A DNA stretch of 35,909 nt. Source: Astrocystis sublimbata (taxonomy: Eukaryota; Ascomycota; Sordariomycetes; Xylariales; Xylariaceae). Shown here piece after piece: positions 20,990 to 32,421 of the stretch; positions within the stretch are counted from its first letter, which is position 1, and every line of letters begins with the position of its first letter. Where the stretch lies: positions 1-35,909 of the forward strand of contig JAJNNY010000126.1 in assembly GCA_022453515.1 (NCBI GenBank), written 5' to 3'. The notes under the pieces were generated by a model that had not been told where the DNA came from, ran no database searches, and saw only the letters and a list, made by a program, of their open reading frames with translations. A program made the position numbers and the translations under genes.

Positions 20990-23900
20990 TTATGACGCAG
21001 CTGCGCTTTCGGGAATCTTGGACACGAGTTTCTCCGCCAGGCTGTTGATCGACGCGGCGTTGGTGATGTCAAGAGTCGTGAGTTCCGCCCCCAACTCTAC
21101 ACGCACCCAGTTGCGCAATTCAACCGCCGCCAGAGAGTCGGTCCCGTACGCGAGGAGGGATTTGGCCGGTTCCATCTCCGTCTCTAGCCGCAGAATCTTG
21201 GTCAGTTGTGAGACCCAGAAGTTCGACCGCCATCTTGGCAAGTGCAGTCCTGTCCGACTTGGCCTTGACCATCATAAGGAACGTGCGAATCTCCTGATCG
21301 GCCTGGCTGCCCTCCCCTGCCGAGGCACCGGCCGAGCTCGCCACAAACAGATGTGCGAATCTCGCTTCTCGGCTCAGATCCGAATGCGATGGGAGCGGGA
21401 AGGATATGCCCGTGACGAGCTGTGCGGATGTGGCACGGTTGATAGGGGCGGTCTGCTGTAAGACGGAGTAGCAAAGGATCTTGCGCAATGTTCCCTCATA
21501 GATGGGTTCCCACTGGGTCCTGTCGAAATGACTATCCATACCTCCTTGTTCAGCGATATACCCCACGTCCTCGATCAGGCCAAGATCGACGGTATTCGCT
21601 CGTAGCCCGAGCGATTGGCGGTAGTAAGCGAACGCGTCTAAGAACGTATTACCAGCGGAGTAATTCGTTTGCCCTTTCTTCCCAACGATTCCGATATGCT
21701 GGATAGCATAGTAAAGAACTCGAGCGGCTGACTCTGCTGTAGTGAAACATGATGCAGGTTCCATGTACCGTGCACTTTGCCATAGATGGCAGCATGGTAC
21801 TCCTCCAGGCTCATTGTCTCGTAAGGCTTGTCCTGCCAGGTTTAACGTGGTCAGTGGTGGTTCAGAAGGAGCACCGTGATGATGGTGTTTGTGATGATGG
21901 GGTCGAGCGTCATGGTGGTTTAAGGAAGTAGGCGATGCTCAGACATTGACTTACCCTTAAAACCATAGCCCCCATGATGACACCCGCCACAGCCGGTGTA
22001 GCCTCCGAGAATACCTTTTCCACAAAGTCCCTATTCCCAGCGTCGCCCTTGGCTTCTGTGACAGCACAGCCGTAGGCTTCGCAATTCAGAATTGTTTTGG
22101 CTGATTGCTCATCGTAAATGCCACTGCGCGAGCATACGATGATGTGCTTAGCACCGTGGCGTGCCATATGGATCGCCAAGTTGCCGCATAGACCCTTCAG
22201 GCCACCCACAATCAGATAAGAGGCATCGCCACGGAGGCACAATTGATCAAGCGCCGGCCGAATAGGAACCTCTACATCCCGTCGCCCCATATCAGAAACG
22301 ACAACCTTGCCCATGTGACGTCCGCTACGGATGTATGCAAGGGCGGATCCGACCTCGTCAAAACCAAATGTAGTAATTGGGTGCACAGGGACCGATGTGT
22401 CCCGAATTGACGAGATCACATATTTGATCTAACAATCTAAAAGCGGGAGATTAGCAACGACTGTCATGAGTGCCCGAGAGAGTTTGGTTAAGTCCTACCT
22501 TTCGATAAGGGCATCGGATATGTCATTGGTGTACGAGAAATCCATGGCCCGGAACGAGCAGTTACGATCAAATGGCTCCATGGAAAGACTGTTGCGGTCG
22601 ACAATGTCCTTTTTCCCGATTTCAACCATGATACCGCCATCTGCACAGATACGCCACGACTCGTCAAGCATCTCTCCCGTAGGGAGTTCAAGATGACATC
22701 AACACCTCGCCCACCTGTTGCGCGGAGGATTCTTTAGCGAATCCGGTGTGACGAGAAGAGAACATGTGCTCTCGCGGGATACCAAAGTTTTCGGCTAAGA
22801 AATTTCGCTTCTCCTCTGTCCCGACCGTGACGTAAATCTGCGTCTATTAGTATCGAGCACTCTATCTGTCAGCGTACTATTTGGACAGGGTGAGACTTAC
22901 TTTAGCCCCGATATACTGAGCTAGCTGGATGGCTGAGATATCAACACCACCAGATGCAGAGTGGATGAGCACGGACTGGGATGCCGTTAGTATCGATACG
23001 CCTAACAGAATCCACGGGAGAAACTACCTGTCCCTTCTTCAGGTTGGCCATATCGAACAAGGAGTACATCGAGGCAAGGTAAACAGATGGTATTGTCGCA
23101 GCATCCTATTATCAATTAGTGAGCACAATTGCTTGCAAGGAATTACTTGACTCGACAAGGTCGCTCACCTCAAAGCTCATGCTATCTGGAATGGCGTGGG
23201 CTCGGCCAGTAGGGACCTGAAGACGATTTGCGTAGCTCCCGTTGTTCAAGAAGCAGACACGTTCGCCGACCTTGAACTTTGTTACCCCTGGCCCAAGTCT
23301 CGTAACAACTCCTGAGGCTTCGTAGCCAAGGGTGTACTCGTTCTCGGGAACGATTCCCATTGTCACGGCAACATCCTATTAGTTTTCGATGCGTTAGTAT
23401 CAATGCAGACAATGCTTCACGGATCATCAGATCTACCTTGAAATTGACTCCAACAGCCATGATCTCAACTTCAACTCTTCCATCCTGCACGGGGACTTCA
23501 CTAGTATTTGTCTCGTTCCAAGTCAAACTCTGGAAAGTGCCCAGTCTTTCGACGCGCAGTGAAAACAGGCCGAGGATTCTCGCGAAGCGACTGTGGTACT
23601 GGCTCCGCGCCCTCAGCTTCCTGTCGCTTGAATTCGTTGACTTGGAGGTCGGGGACAAGGCGATGAATGTAGAGAAGGCCTTCGCGCTCCGCGAATTCTG
23701 TTTTCGATGTTTTTCTTTGGCCATTCACCTCTCAGAGAAGCGAGAAGCTCGGTGATGATGCCTGCAGTCGTATCCTCGGCTGTGCTGGACTGCACATCGA
23801 GGCAAACCAGTTTGGCGTTGGCATCTTCCATGCGCACCACACGGAACAGCCCGTGTGCAAGTGCTGTGTCGGGGTTCGTCACCTGATACTGGGCGCCCTG

Positions 23901-26900
23901 AGTCACCCAAAGTATGACAGCACCAGTACTAATCAGAGCCTTCAACCCTTCCCACTGTTGGTTGCCAATCTTGGTCATGACTGGAGTGTCCAATTCATCA
24001 AGAACAAGTACTACGCTCTTGGAAGTCACGTCCGGGAAAGAGCATGTTTGATTTAACACATTCCACCCATTCTCCTCGAGACCGACACGTAGAGCAGTTG
24101 AGAGCTCTGGGGCACCATCTTGAAAACGCGCGACGACAAGGTCTCGACGGGCTGTATTGTCTAGTTCGGCTGCCTTGACTCGGGTCAAGTAGGCTGCTAT
24201 ACCAGAGGTAGACATAGGGATTTCCAACGATGTACCGAGCTCCTGGGCTGCCATTAGGGGCTGAACTTTCTTCGAGACAAAGGCCTCGTCCGATGGGTTC
24301 TGGGCAAATTCCGCCAACATCTTCTTGTCCACTTGCAGGTCAGATGTATCACCGGCTGAGCTGGCAGGTGTTGAAACAGTTGGCGGGGGTCGCGATCGCG
24401 TCGGACACTGTTAGGATAGAACGCGTGGGCGTTATAACAGTGCTATTGTGACCAGAAAATCTAGGCGTGCTAGGTAAGACAACACCATTCACGGATTCAT
24501 TCTCGTGCTCACTTGCGGACTCTGACTGAATAAAGGCAGCTTCATGTTGCGTCCATAACACAAAACTGCTGGGAGCCAGAAGCGGCTTGATGTTCTGTGT
24601 GAGGGTGGTGACGTCGATGTCTACATCGGAAGACATCTTCACAATGACAAGATTTGTATTCCCCCTCGGTCAAGCCTAGCCTCTCGCTGTCGGGCTTAAT
24701 GACGTAGAAGGCAGAGTTTCTCTTGCTCTCATGCGCTGTCTGGACACCTATGAGGTTCCTGGCATCGGATGATGCGAAGTCGTACCGAAGGTAAGATGCT
24801 CTGGATGCAGCATCTCCAGCTTCAAACCACATGCAAGAAGAGTCCGACAGGTCGAGGTTAATCTCCAGCACATTCAAGGCGGGTTTCTTATGGGCCACAA
24901 GATCAATCACGTAATCATGCTTGTTCTCAGACTCAGCGACAAGCAGGCCATCCAGCCGATCCTGCGTCATGAAAGTAATGTCTGGCTTCCAGCTGATCTC
25001 GTTAAAGACGTGGGGGTCGACTTTAACACCGGTATCGAGCTTGGCGAAGCGGAGGCCTGACATACGCATTAAGAGAGTGCTGTTTTCTCTGCCATAAACG
25101 GCACCAGTTTGCGAGATAGCTCTTTGCCTCCTCGGTCCGGCCACGACCGGTGTATTCCGAGCTAGCTACCGAAAGGCCCTCGGTCAAGTTCACGGGTACT
25201 TGTTGATGACTGCAAACCATTTGTTAGTCAATCTCTTGTGGCTAAAAGATGCATTCGAAGATGAAATGGATTGTGCTCACCAAGGTCGTCAATAATTGAG
25301 GGCACTAAGACCGCATTGATCGAGCTTCGCTCTCCTGCCCACAGAGAAGGTGTCACGGTCTGAAAACAACCATCGAGAGCTGCCGGATGGATGGGGTAGT
25401 AGGACTGGGGATCCCACTTCGATTCGGGCTCGGAGAGCGATACCAAACTGCGACCGTGTCTACGTCCACTTCTAGATTCGACGCTGAGGAGCTTCTGGAA
25501 ACTGGGGCCAAATCCGTAACCTGCTTCTGTTTGGGCTCTGTACCACATCTGGCCAGATGTAGGGTATCGTAGGGGCGAAACCTTGTCGTCAATTGCCGAT
25601 TCCCCAATGGGATCTTGAAGACGCACCAGACCTGAGCAGTGCTCAATCTCGTTGTCCCATTGATTGATGAGATTCGGAACTCATGCCAGACTTTGGGACC
25701 AGGTTGTTGAGTCAATGTTAGCAGGATTTCCGACTCCTTCCCATCTTCCAAAACAAGCGCTTTGTCGAACCGTGTATCTCGGAATCGGTAGCAAAGGTCA
25801 TTCGCAGTAGCATCGACATAGGTTCCAGTGGTATCCAAAGCCTTTGTCTTTTGGTATAAGGCTTCAAGGGCCATGGTAATGTATCCAGACCCGGGCATCA
25901 AGACATCAGGCCCCATCTTATGATCCTTCAACCACGGGATGTCTGCCAGGTTCAACAGCTTCCGCCAAGTTGGTGTTTTCCATGAGGTCCCGAGAATCTT
26001 GCTACCAAGCAAATCATGGTTGACGAATCTCTTGAATCTCCAGTCTTTGCTAGAGGCATTCTCGTGCCAATATTTGATCGAATGATTCCAATGGTAGTTG
26101 GGAAGGTCAATGATTGTTCGCGGTCTATTGGCTAATACCGCTTGAGTATCATATTCATTGACGTGGGCCAGATTTACAGATCCTCCAGCGACGAATAGGT
26201 GACCTGCAAGATCGAAGATTGACTTTCCGGCACCAGCACCTCTGGACCACGTCGGGAAGTATGAGACATCAGAGCCCTGGCCTGGTAGAGCCTTCCTGAT
26301 TTGTGAAATGGGCCCGGAAAGGGCACCTGATGGTCCGATCTCGATCAAGAAGTTTGGTGCATTAGTGTCAGAAAGCATCGTGGTCAATGCCTCGTCGAAC
26401 CGAACTGGCGAAACCATGTTTGCTCTCCAATACGCCGTGTCCGTAATTTTGTCCGTCATTTTGGTGCCGTGAACTGACGAGTACATGACGACCTCAGTTG
26501 AGCCGGTGAAGGGATTGAAGGCGTTGTCCAAGAGAGCTTGGTACTCTTCGCCGATAACACCCATAAGCTTGGAGTGGTAAGCCAAGTCAACTTGCAGAAG
26601 TCTTGCGAAGAAACCTGCGCCGGATATATCGGCTCTGAGGGCTTCCAAGGCATTTTGTCTCCCAGACTATGAACTCAGAGTCAGTATCTATATGTTGAAC
26701 ATTGGATGAAACCAAGAAAAGCCATGGTCGTACTCACTATTGTCAAGCTCGAGGGGCTGTTGTAGCAGGCAATCCATGCGTTTCCCTCGTAATTCTTCAG
26801 GTACGCAGCTACGGCTTCAGCACCTAAGCCAACAGCCAGCATACCAACATTTGACTCGGTCTCCGACTTGCAGTTCAACGCTGCGCGACCTCTGTAGAAA

Positions 26901-29310
26901 GCTGCTTTGATGGCATCGGAACGAGAAAGATGACCTGAAGCATACGCCGCTGCAATCTCTCCAGACGAATGACCTACCACACACTGGGGTGCGATACCCC
27001 AATCCTTAAGGACAGCGAGCATGCAGATCTGCAATGCCGTCACAAGAGGCTGAGAGAACTCAGGCTGCCGAAGGTGTTCGGCCGTGCGTGGCTCAATCAA
27101 TTCACCTATCACATGTTAACGGCTTGCTTTTGATAGTCGTTCGAGAAGAGAAGCTTACTTAGAAGAGACCATGTAGGAGGCTGGGGAAGACCCTGCAACA
27201 CTTGGTCCAGCTCATCCAGAATCAGGCGGGTGGAAGGAAAGTAAGTAACCAAATCCTTCCCCATTTGTGGCCATTGAGCACCTTGACCAGTAAACACAAA
27301 TCCAATCCTGGGGGTTTCGGACTTCTTTTTTCCAGTGGTCAATGAGCTTTCGTCAAGATCTGTGCTTTTAGTCGTGATGAAACCCCTTCGGAAAAGTTTG
27401 GAGCGCTTTTCTGAAAGGGTATAAGCGAGATCAGCGAGATCAACGCTCACCCGCGGGTTCATCAGATGAGTGGCGATGCCATTAACATTTGACTTCAGGG
27501 TGGTTTCATCGTTGGCCGAAAACACCAATAACGAGGGCCGATCGGCTTCTTGCCTATCAAAGTCGAAGTCGTCATCACGACAGATACGACGATACATGGC
27601 GTGGACCTTCAGATACGGCTGGCGCTTGTTCGATAACAACCTTGGGGGAACCAATAAGTTAGCTTCGGTTCGGTTCTACAATCCTCGATGTTGCTAAAGA
27701 GAAGAAACCCACATGGACATTGGAACCGCCATATCCAAATGAGTTCACACTTGCGCGTCGTATAGAGCACTCAGGCCATGGAAGAGCAGTCCGTGAAGCT
27801 TTGACTTTCCAACTGGCGAAATCAACTAATTGATGTCAGCGGCGGAACATATTCAAAAATTCCAAAGATACCTTACTTTTGGGACTAGGATTCTCGAACG
27901 TGGGATTTCCTGGTATGAGCCCCTTTTCTATCGCCATTGTGGCTTTCATGAGGCCCGAAATCCCTGCTGCTGGTTCCGCGTGTCCTACATTACTTTTGAT
28001 CTAGCAAGATATTATGTCAGTATGCTAACTAGTGCAGAAAGATAAGGACAGAAGAAAAACATGGTATCAGCATTTAAATGTATGTGAACATACCGAACCA
28101 ATAATCAGGGGCGTGTCTGCGGAGCGTGTGGCCGCAAATACGGAGCTAGCGCCTCCGACCTCAGTCGGGTCTCCAGCCTACGGCTTGTTAGCAGATTGAT
28201 TGCAATAAACTCTGCAGACAATGATTTACCTGCGTGCCGGTTCCGTGGCATTCCAAATATGCTGTACCATTGAAGTCGGTGATCCCAGCATTAGCGTAGG
28301 CTGATCGAATAGCCACGGCTTGGGCTTCGGCACTGGGGCTAGCGATACCAGGAGTGCGACCATCGCTGTTATTAGCGGAGCCCCGGATAACTGCGCGAAT
28401 GGGATCACCATCACGAATGGCGTCAGAGAGCCGCTTGATTATCAGGCTACTTACGGCTTCCGCTTTGACGTAGCCGTCCGCAGAAACATCGAAAGTGTGA
28501 CATAGACCTGTAGGCGAATGGGCATTCCCGACGGCCCCCGTATCCATGACATGTTCTGGGTTAAGATAGAGATTGCTGGTTGCAATGATAGCCGTATCGA
28601 TCTCACGTGAATGCAAGTAGCGACAGGCGACATCAACACCAATCATGCTGCCGGAACAGGCGGTATCAATGGTCATACTATACGCCCATGTTAGCTTGTA
28701 TTTCTTGCTTTCGATCGGAGCGTTGCTTGCCTCGGCCCTTTGATATTTAGGAAGTGACTCAGCCTGTTTGCTAAGATGGCGCGGCCGGCTCCTACGGTGA
28801 TATTCGCCGGTCGGTCTTCCGGGTCGCGTGTTTGCATGTCGGCGTAGTCTATAGTTTCGAGTTAATATCAGTGTACCTTTAAAAGGAAGAAGATAACTTG
28901 AACTTACCTGAGGCGAAAGAACCCACAAAGCAGCCCACAGGACCACCATCGAGGCTTTCTAGAGTGACACCAGAGTTCTCCAGCCCCTCAAAAACCACTT
29001 CAAGCATTTGACGTTGGTTTGGATCCATTGAGATTGCTTCCACCTTTGAGATTTGGAAAAATGAGGCATCGAAGTCCGCTGGATCGATGCCGTCCAAGAA
29101 CATACCGCCCAAAGGGCGCATAGTCCGTGGTTTATGTGAACCATCCCAGTGCCCGTCGATATTGAATCTGGACTTGGGGACTTTGTTTGAGGCCACTCCG
29201 CCGTTCTCGAGGAAGCTCCAGAGCTTCGTGGGATTTGTGTTTCCGCCAGGCAAACGACAGGCAAAACCAATGATGGCCACTGGCTCCTGGACGAAATGTG
29301 AAGACGCCAT
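20990..29310 (-). CDS. Highly reducing type I polyketide synthase (right copy, frameshifted as written)
   Basis: Mirror copy of the HR-PKS at 1558-9871, with the same order KS-AT-DH-vestigial MeT-pseudoKR-ER-KR-ACP, the same intron set and no release domain. The AT through the first half of DH is continuous here (about 25660-26650), where the left copy is broken. Breaks peculiar to this copy lie near 27577 (two bases missing), 25657, 25104, 24654, 24387, 23702, 23563, 22731, 22681, 22389, 21691 and 21215. A substitution at 22419 changes Phe to Cys after the ER. All these sites read normally in the left arm. The product should act in the cytosol on malonyl-CoA with NADPH, giving a reduced chain bound to the ACP. 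The start is [16 protein letters not shown], a normal KS beginning. If the inverted repeat is artefactual, this is the same gene as the left copy. Confidence 0.93.
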
Positions 29311-30448
29311 AGCTTTGAAGTAGAACGATCTAAGAGTGAAAATGGTAATTCTGTCAAGTCTTCCTGTTTTCTGACAAGAGCCGGCTTGTTACGAGTGTGA
29401 GTTCCTGCTATTGCATCGTGGAGCTGTTAAGAAGTGTGCTGCAGTTATATATGGCGATAAAACACAGCAAGTTGGATATGATCTAACGAGCTGCGCCATC
29501 AATTGTTTGCCTATACAAGGCAGCAGTATCGGTGATCAGCGACATAACAAACAAGACTCTCTACTGTTATCGCATGCACGGTTACTCTTTCGAAGCCTCC
29601 GAAGTCCGCTCTGCTGCGTCATAGTGGCAAACTGTGGCATGGCGTTCAACTGATACCAACCACCACTGATGATGCTATTGGCACAACTTGTGTGTAATTG
29701 GCCCTTAGTAAGAGTCAGACTCTGACAATACGTCGATGATGTTCTTCGATTATACTGAATGCATGCAAACGGAAGCCTTTTTTTTGTTCGGTGGTTGATG
29801 TCCGAGGCCGAAATCCCGTCATGAGGCTCATACGAAGTCTACCGCAGGCGATGCGTCGTCAGCTGATGAGACATGAGAGTAGTAAGATCAAAGTCGTAAA
29901 AAAACAGAGAACAGGTTGGGTAGAGGTTTCTATGGCGATAAGAAGCTGATAATCTTGCGGTTGCATGAGGGATAAGCTTACAATACCTCTAGGTCATTCG
30001 CCATGCATAAGTTGTTAACCACATTACGTTGCATATATGGAGATGAAGATTATCGGGGTTTTATCCCGACCCACTTACATTGCTACATTGAATTGGTAGG
30101 CTTATTCGATTCCTCACCTAGTCATGCAATGTAGCTCTGTAACTTTCTTTTAAGGCCCTCTAATTGGAGGCACAAGATCTGACGTACATGAGATCGAAGT
30201 TGAGCTCCTATCCTCCAACAGTTATTTGTTGATCTAGATTTAACGTGAATCTTTTATCGTGCCTCTTCGTCAGATATTCGGATGTCATAGTGCGAGGATA
30301 ATCGAATTGAGCATATTACGAGGAACGCCCTTTACCATCCATATGATATCAAGTTCCCGAATTATCAGAAGATTTTCTTTGCTATAGATCAACTCTCTGT
30401 GCTTAGTGGCTTTGAAAGGTCGAATTCTACGTGCATGAATATTCTAAG
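29311..30448. promoter_or_regulatory. Divergent promoter region, PKS/hydrolase (right copy)
   Basis: About 1.1 kb between the PKS start (minus) and the hydrolase start (plus). The TATATAA box serving the PKS is at 29445-29451 on the minus strand. A divergent start pair with one shared upstream region suggests joint control of synthase and hydrolase. No confident operator was found. This copy lacks one A and one G that the left copy has. Confidence 0.5.
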
Positions 30449-31623
30449 ATGGCTCCTATCAGCGCATTTCAAGTCATAGAATGCCGGACGATCGACAACA
30501 CGACCATTCGGGGATGTTTCTATGCAGTTGCTGGTCCGGCACCCGCAATCATCATGACACCTGGGGTAAGTCTTAAAACATCGAGATAGAACTCATAATC
30601 GTCCGATGCTCCACTCGAGTTGTACAAAACTACTGATGCAGCATGCTAAATCTGTTGTAGTTCAATTGCGTGAAAGAGATGCTCCTGCCAGATGTTGCGG
30701 AAGTATTCCAATCATCGGGTTTCAACGCTTTCATTTACGATCCTCGAAACATCGGAGATAGTGACGGATCACCAAGAAACCAGATTGATCCCTTGCGACA
30801 AGCTGAGGATCTCACAGGTAAGCAGTTTGCATTCAAACGTCATAGACGTCAGCTCACATGTCGGTATCACTGGCAGACATCATCACACACATCAGTGCTC
30901 TCCCAAGTGTCGATGCATCGCAAATTACCCTTTGGGGCATGTCATTTGGTGCCACGGTCAGTGCTTGCACAGCTTCTCTGGATCGTCGCGTCAAAGCACT
31001 AGTGATGGTCTGTCCTATTCTAAGCTTCGTAAAGCCCGAAAAGCGTGAAAAAGCCTTCGTTCAAATCATCAAGGACCGGCAATCCCAACTTCGCGGCAAC
31101 GAAGCGTTCACGCTGCCGCCTTTCAATGCCAGGGGCGAGAACCCAATCGGGATGGCGGGCTCGGGAGGGCCCGGCGGCCTCGAATCGTTCCAATTCATGA
31201 ATGCCGTGATCGATAGGGGCGCGCCCAGCTTTCGCAATCGCATCACTCTGCAGTCGTACTACAAGTTGGCACTGTTCGAGCCGAAGTCACTGCTTTGTAT
31301 GCTTGATGTGACACCCGTCATGATGATTGTACCTGAGTTAGGTAAGTTGAGATCCTCAGTTTTGAGAGTCCGTTGCAGCGCACGAAAAGAGATTGCTATG
31401 AATATGGACAATTAGAAGTTGAAGACTAATGAATCACTATAGATGCCATGTCGCCACCCGAGGAGCAAATGAAGCTTTTGAGAAGTTCCAGCAGCCCAAG
31501 GAGTTGTATACTGTCAAAGGCAAAGGACATTTGACCGTCTTGAGCGGAGATGGTTCGGAAAAGGTTTCGCAGGCACAGATTCAGTTCCTGGAGGCAATTC
31601 TTCACGGAGGGCTCGCTGATTAG
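30449..31623 (+). CDS. Alpha/beta hydrolase, PKS-partner type (full-length, one-base frameshift)
   Basis: Predicted hydrolase of about 300 residues. Exons: 30449-30565, 30661-30817, 30877-31341 and 31443-31623. The nucleophile elbow is WGMSFGAT (exon 3). The acid is likely the Asp formed across the last splice, before AMSPPEEQ, and the histidine lies in KGKGHLTVL near the end. Similar hydrolases beside fungal HR-PKS genes include the fumagillin polyketide transferase Af380/Fma-AT and related trans-acting enzymes. They release or transfer the chain when the PKS lacks its own thioesterase. The neighbouring PKS does lack one, which supports the same role (inference). In exon 4 the frame shifts at about 31474: the expected MKAFEKF needs one more G in GAAGC. 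This lies outside the inverted repeat. The first two exons lie inside it. Confidence 0.82.
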
Positions 31624-32421
31624 ATCAGAGTCTCATTGGGACAATAACTATAGATAGACTTTAATGGCCATACCTGTTTGATCAATATTAGTACCTAAGT
31701 GCCTAGGTAATATTTGGCTCACGTAAACTGTAGCGGGCGCATCAAGATCTCTCGCCCACCTTCTACCAACTTGTAAAGAAATGTAATTGTGTCTTGATGT
31801 CCTGGGTCGAGTCTGGCATCAAGTGGGCAGCTCCTTTCCGAATAGCAAATTGCAGGATTTGTCATTGCTTCGCCGCAATCATCGCGTACTTACACATAAT
31901 ACAGTTAGGAGTTGTGACAACATCATTCAGGGACTTTTACTAGGTACCTGGTAGTTCCCCGCCATTCCGCATTAGCCGCAGGTATCCATGTACTGTACTA
32001 TTTACCGGGACCTAATGCAAGGAAGGAAACGGGACCCACGGCTGCCATGTGCTAATGCAAGTAAGCTGCAAGGTAAGCTGTAAGCAGAGCTTAGCGCCAT
32101 GTGCGATGTAAGCTAGAGCGAAGTTCCTATTCTCTCGCATGCAACGGACCTGAGGCACTGCTGATGGAATGACGCACTCACGTAAACTCACGTAACTCAT
32201 GAAGTACGCTTACCAAGAATTGATTGAGTGATGAACGATTACCAAGCCCCTGAGACACGAAAGGCTTTGGTCCACTGAGACATGACCATAAGAAACACTA
32301 GTATTTATTTGCTCCCTCGCCTGGTGAGGTTTATATAGAGCCTTTGAAAACCATCATTGAATATCATCATCCAATACCATTATCCGAATCACAACGGAAG
32401 AAACAGCAACATACATTCATC
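31624..32421. promoter_or_regulatory. Intergenic region and promoter of the dehydrogenase
   Basis: About 800 nt with no gene. It holds the hydrolase 3' region, CCTAGGTA-type palindromic motifs near 31690 and 31940, a cluster of GTAAGCT copies at 32055-32115, and a TATATAG box at 32332-32338, about 85 nt before the dehydrogenase ATG. Confidence 0.5.

Larger units (their letters stand above)
15432..30865. repeat. Right arm of 15.4-kb giant inverted repeat
   Basis: Reverse complement of 1-15428, separated from it by the three bases TAT at 15429-15431. The match ends at 30865, inside the second intron of the alpha/beta hydrolase, only because the partner arm runs out at base 1. The sequence beyond is single copy in this window. 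Indels differ from those of the left arm, so the two arms carry separate consensus errors or separate small mutations. Confidence 0.97.
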
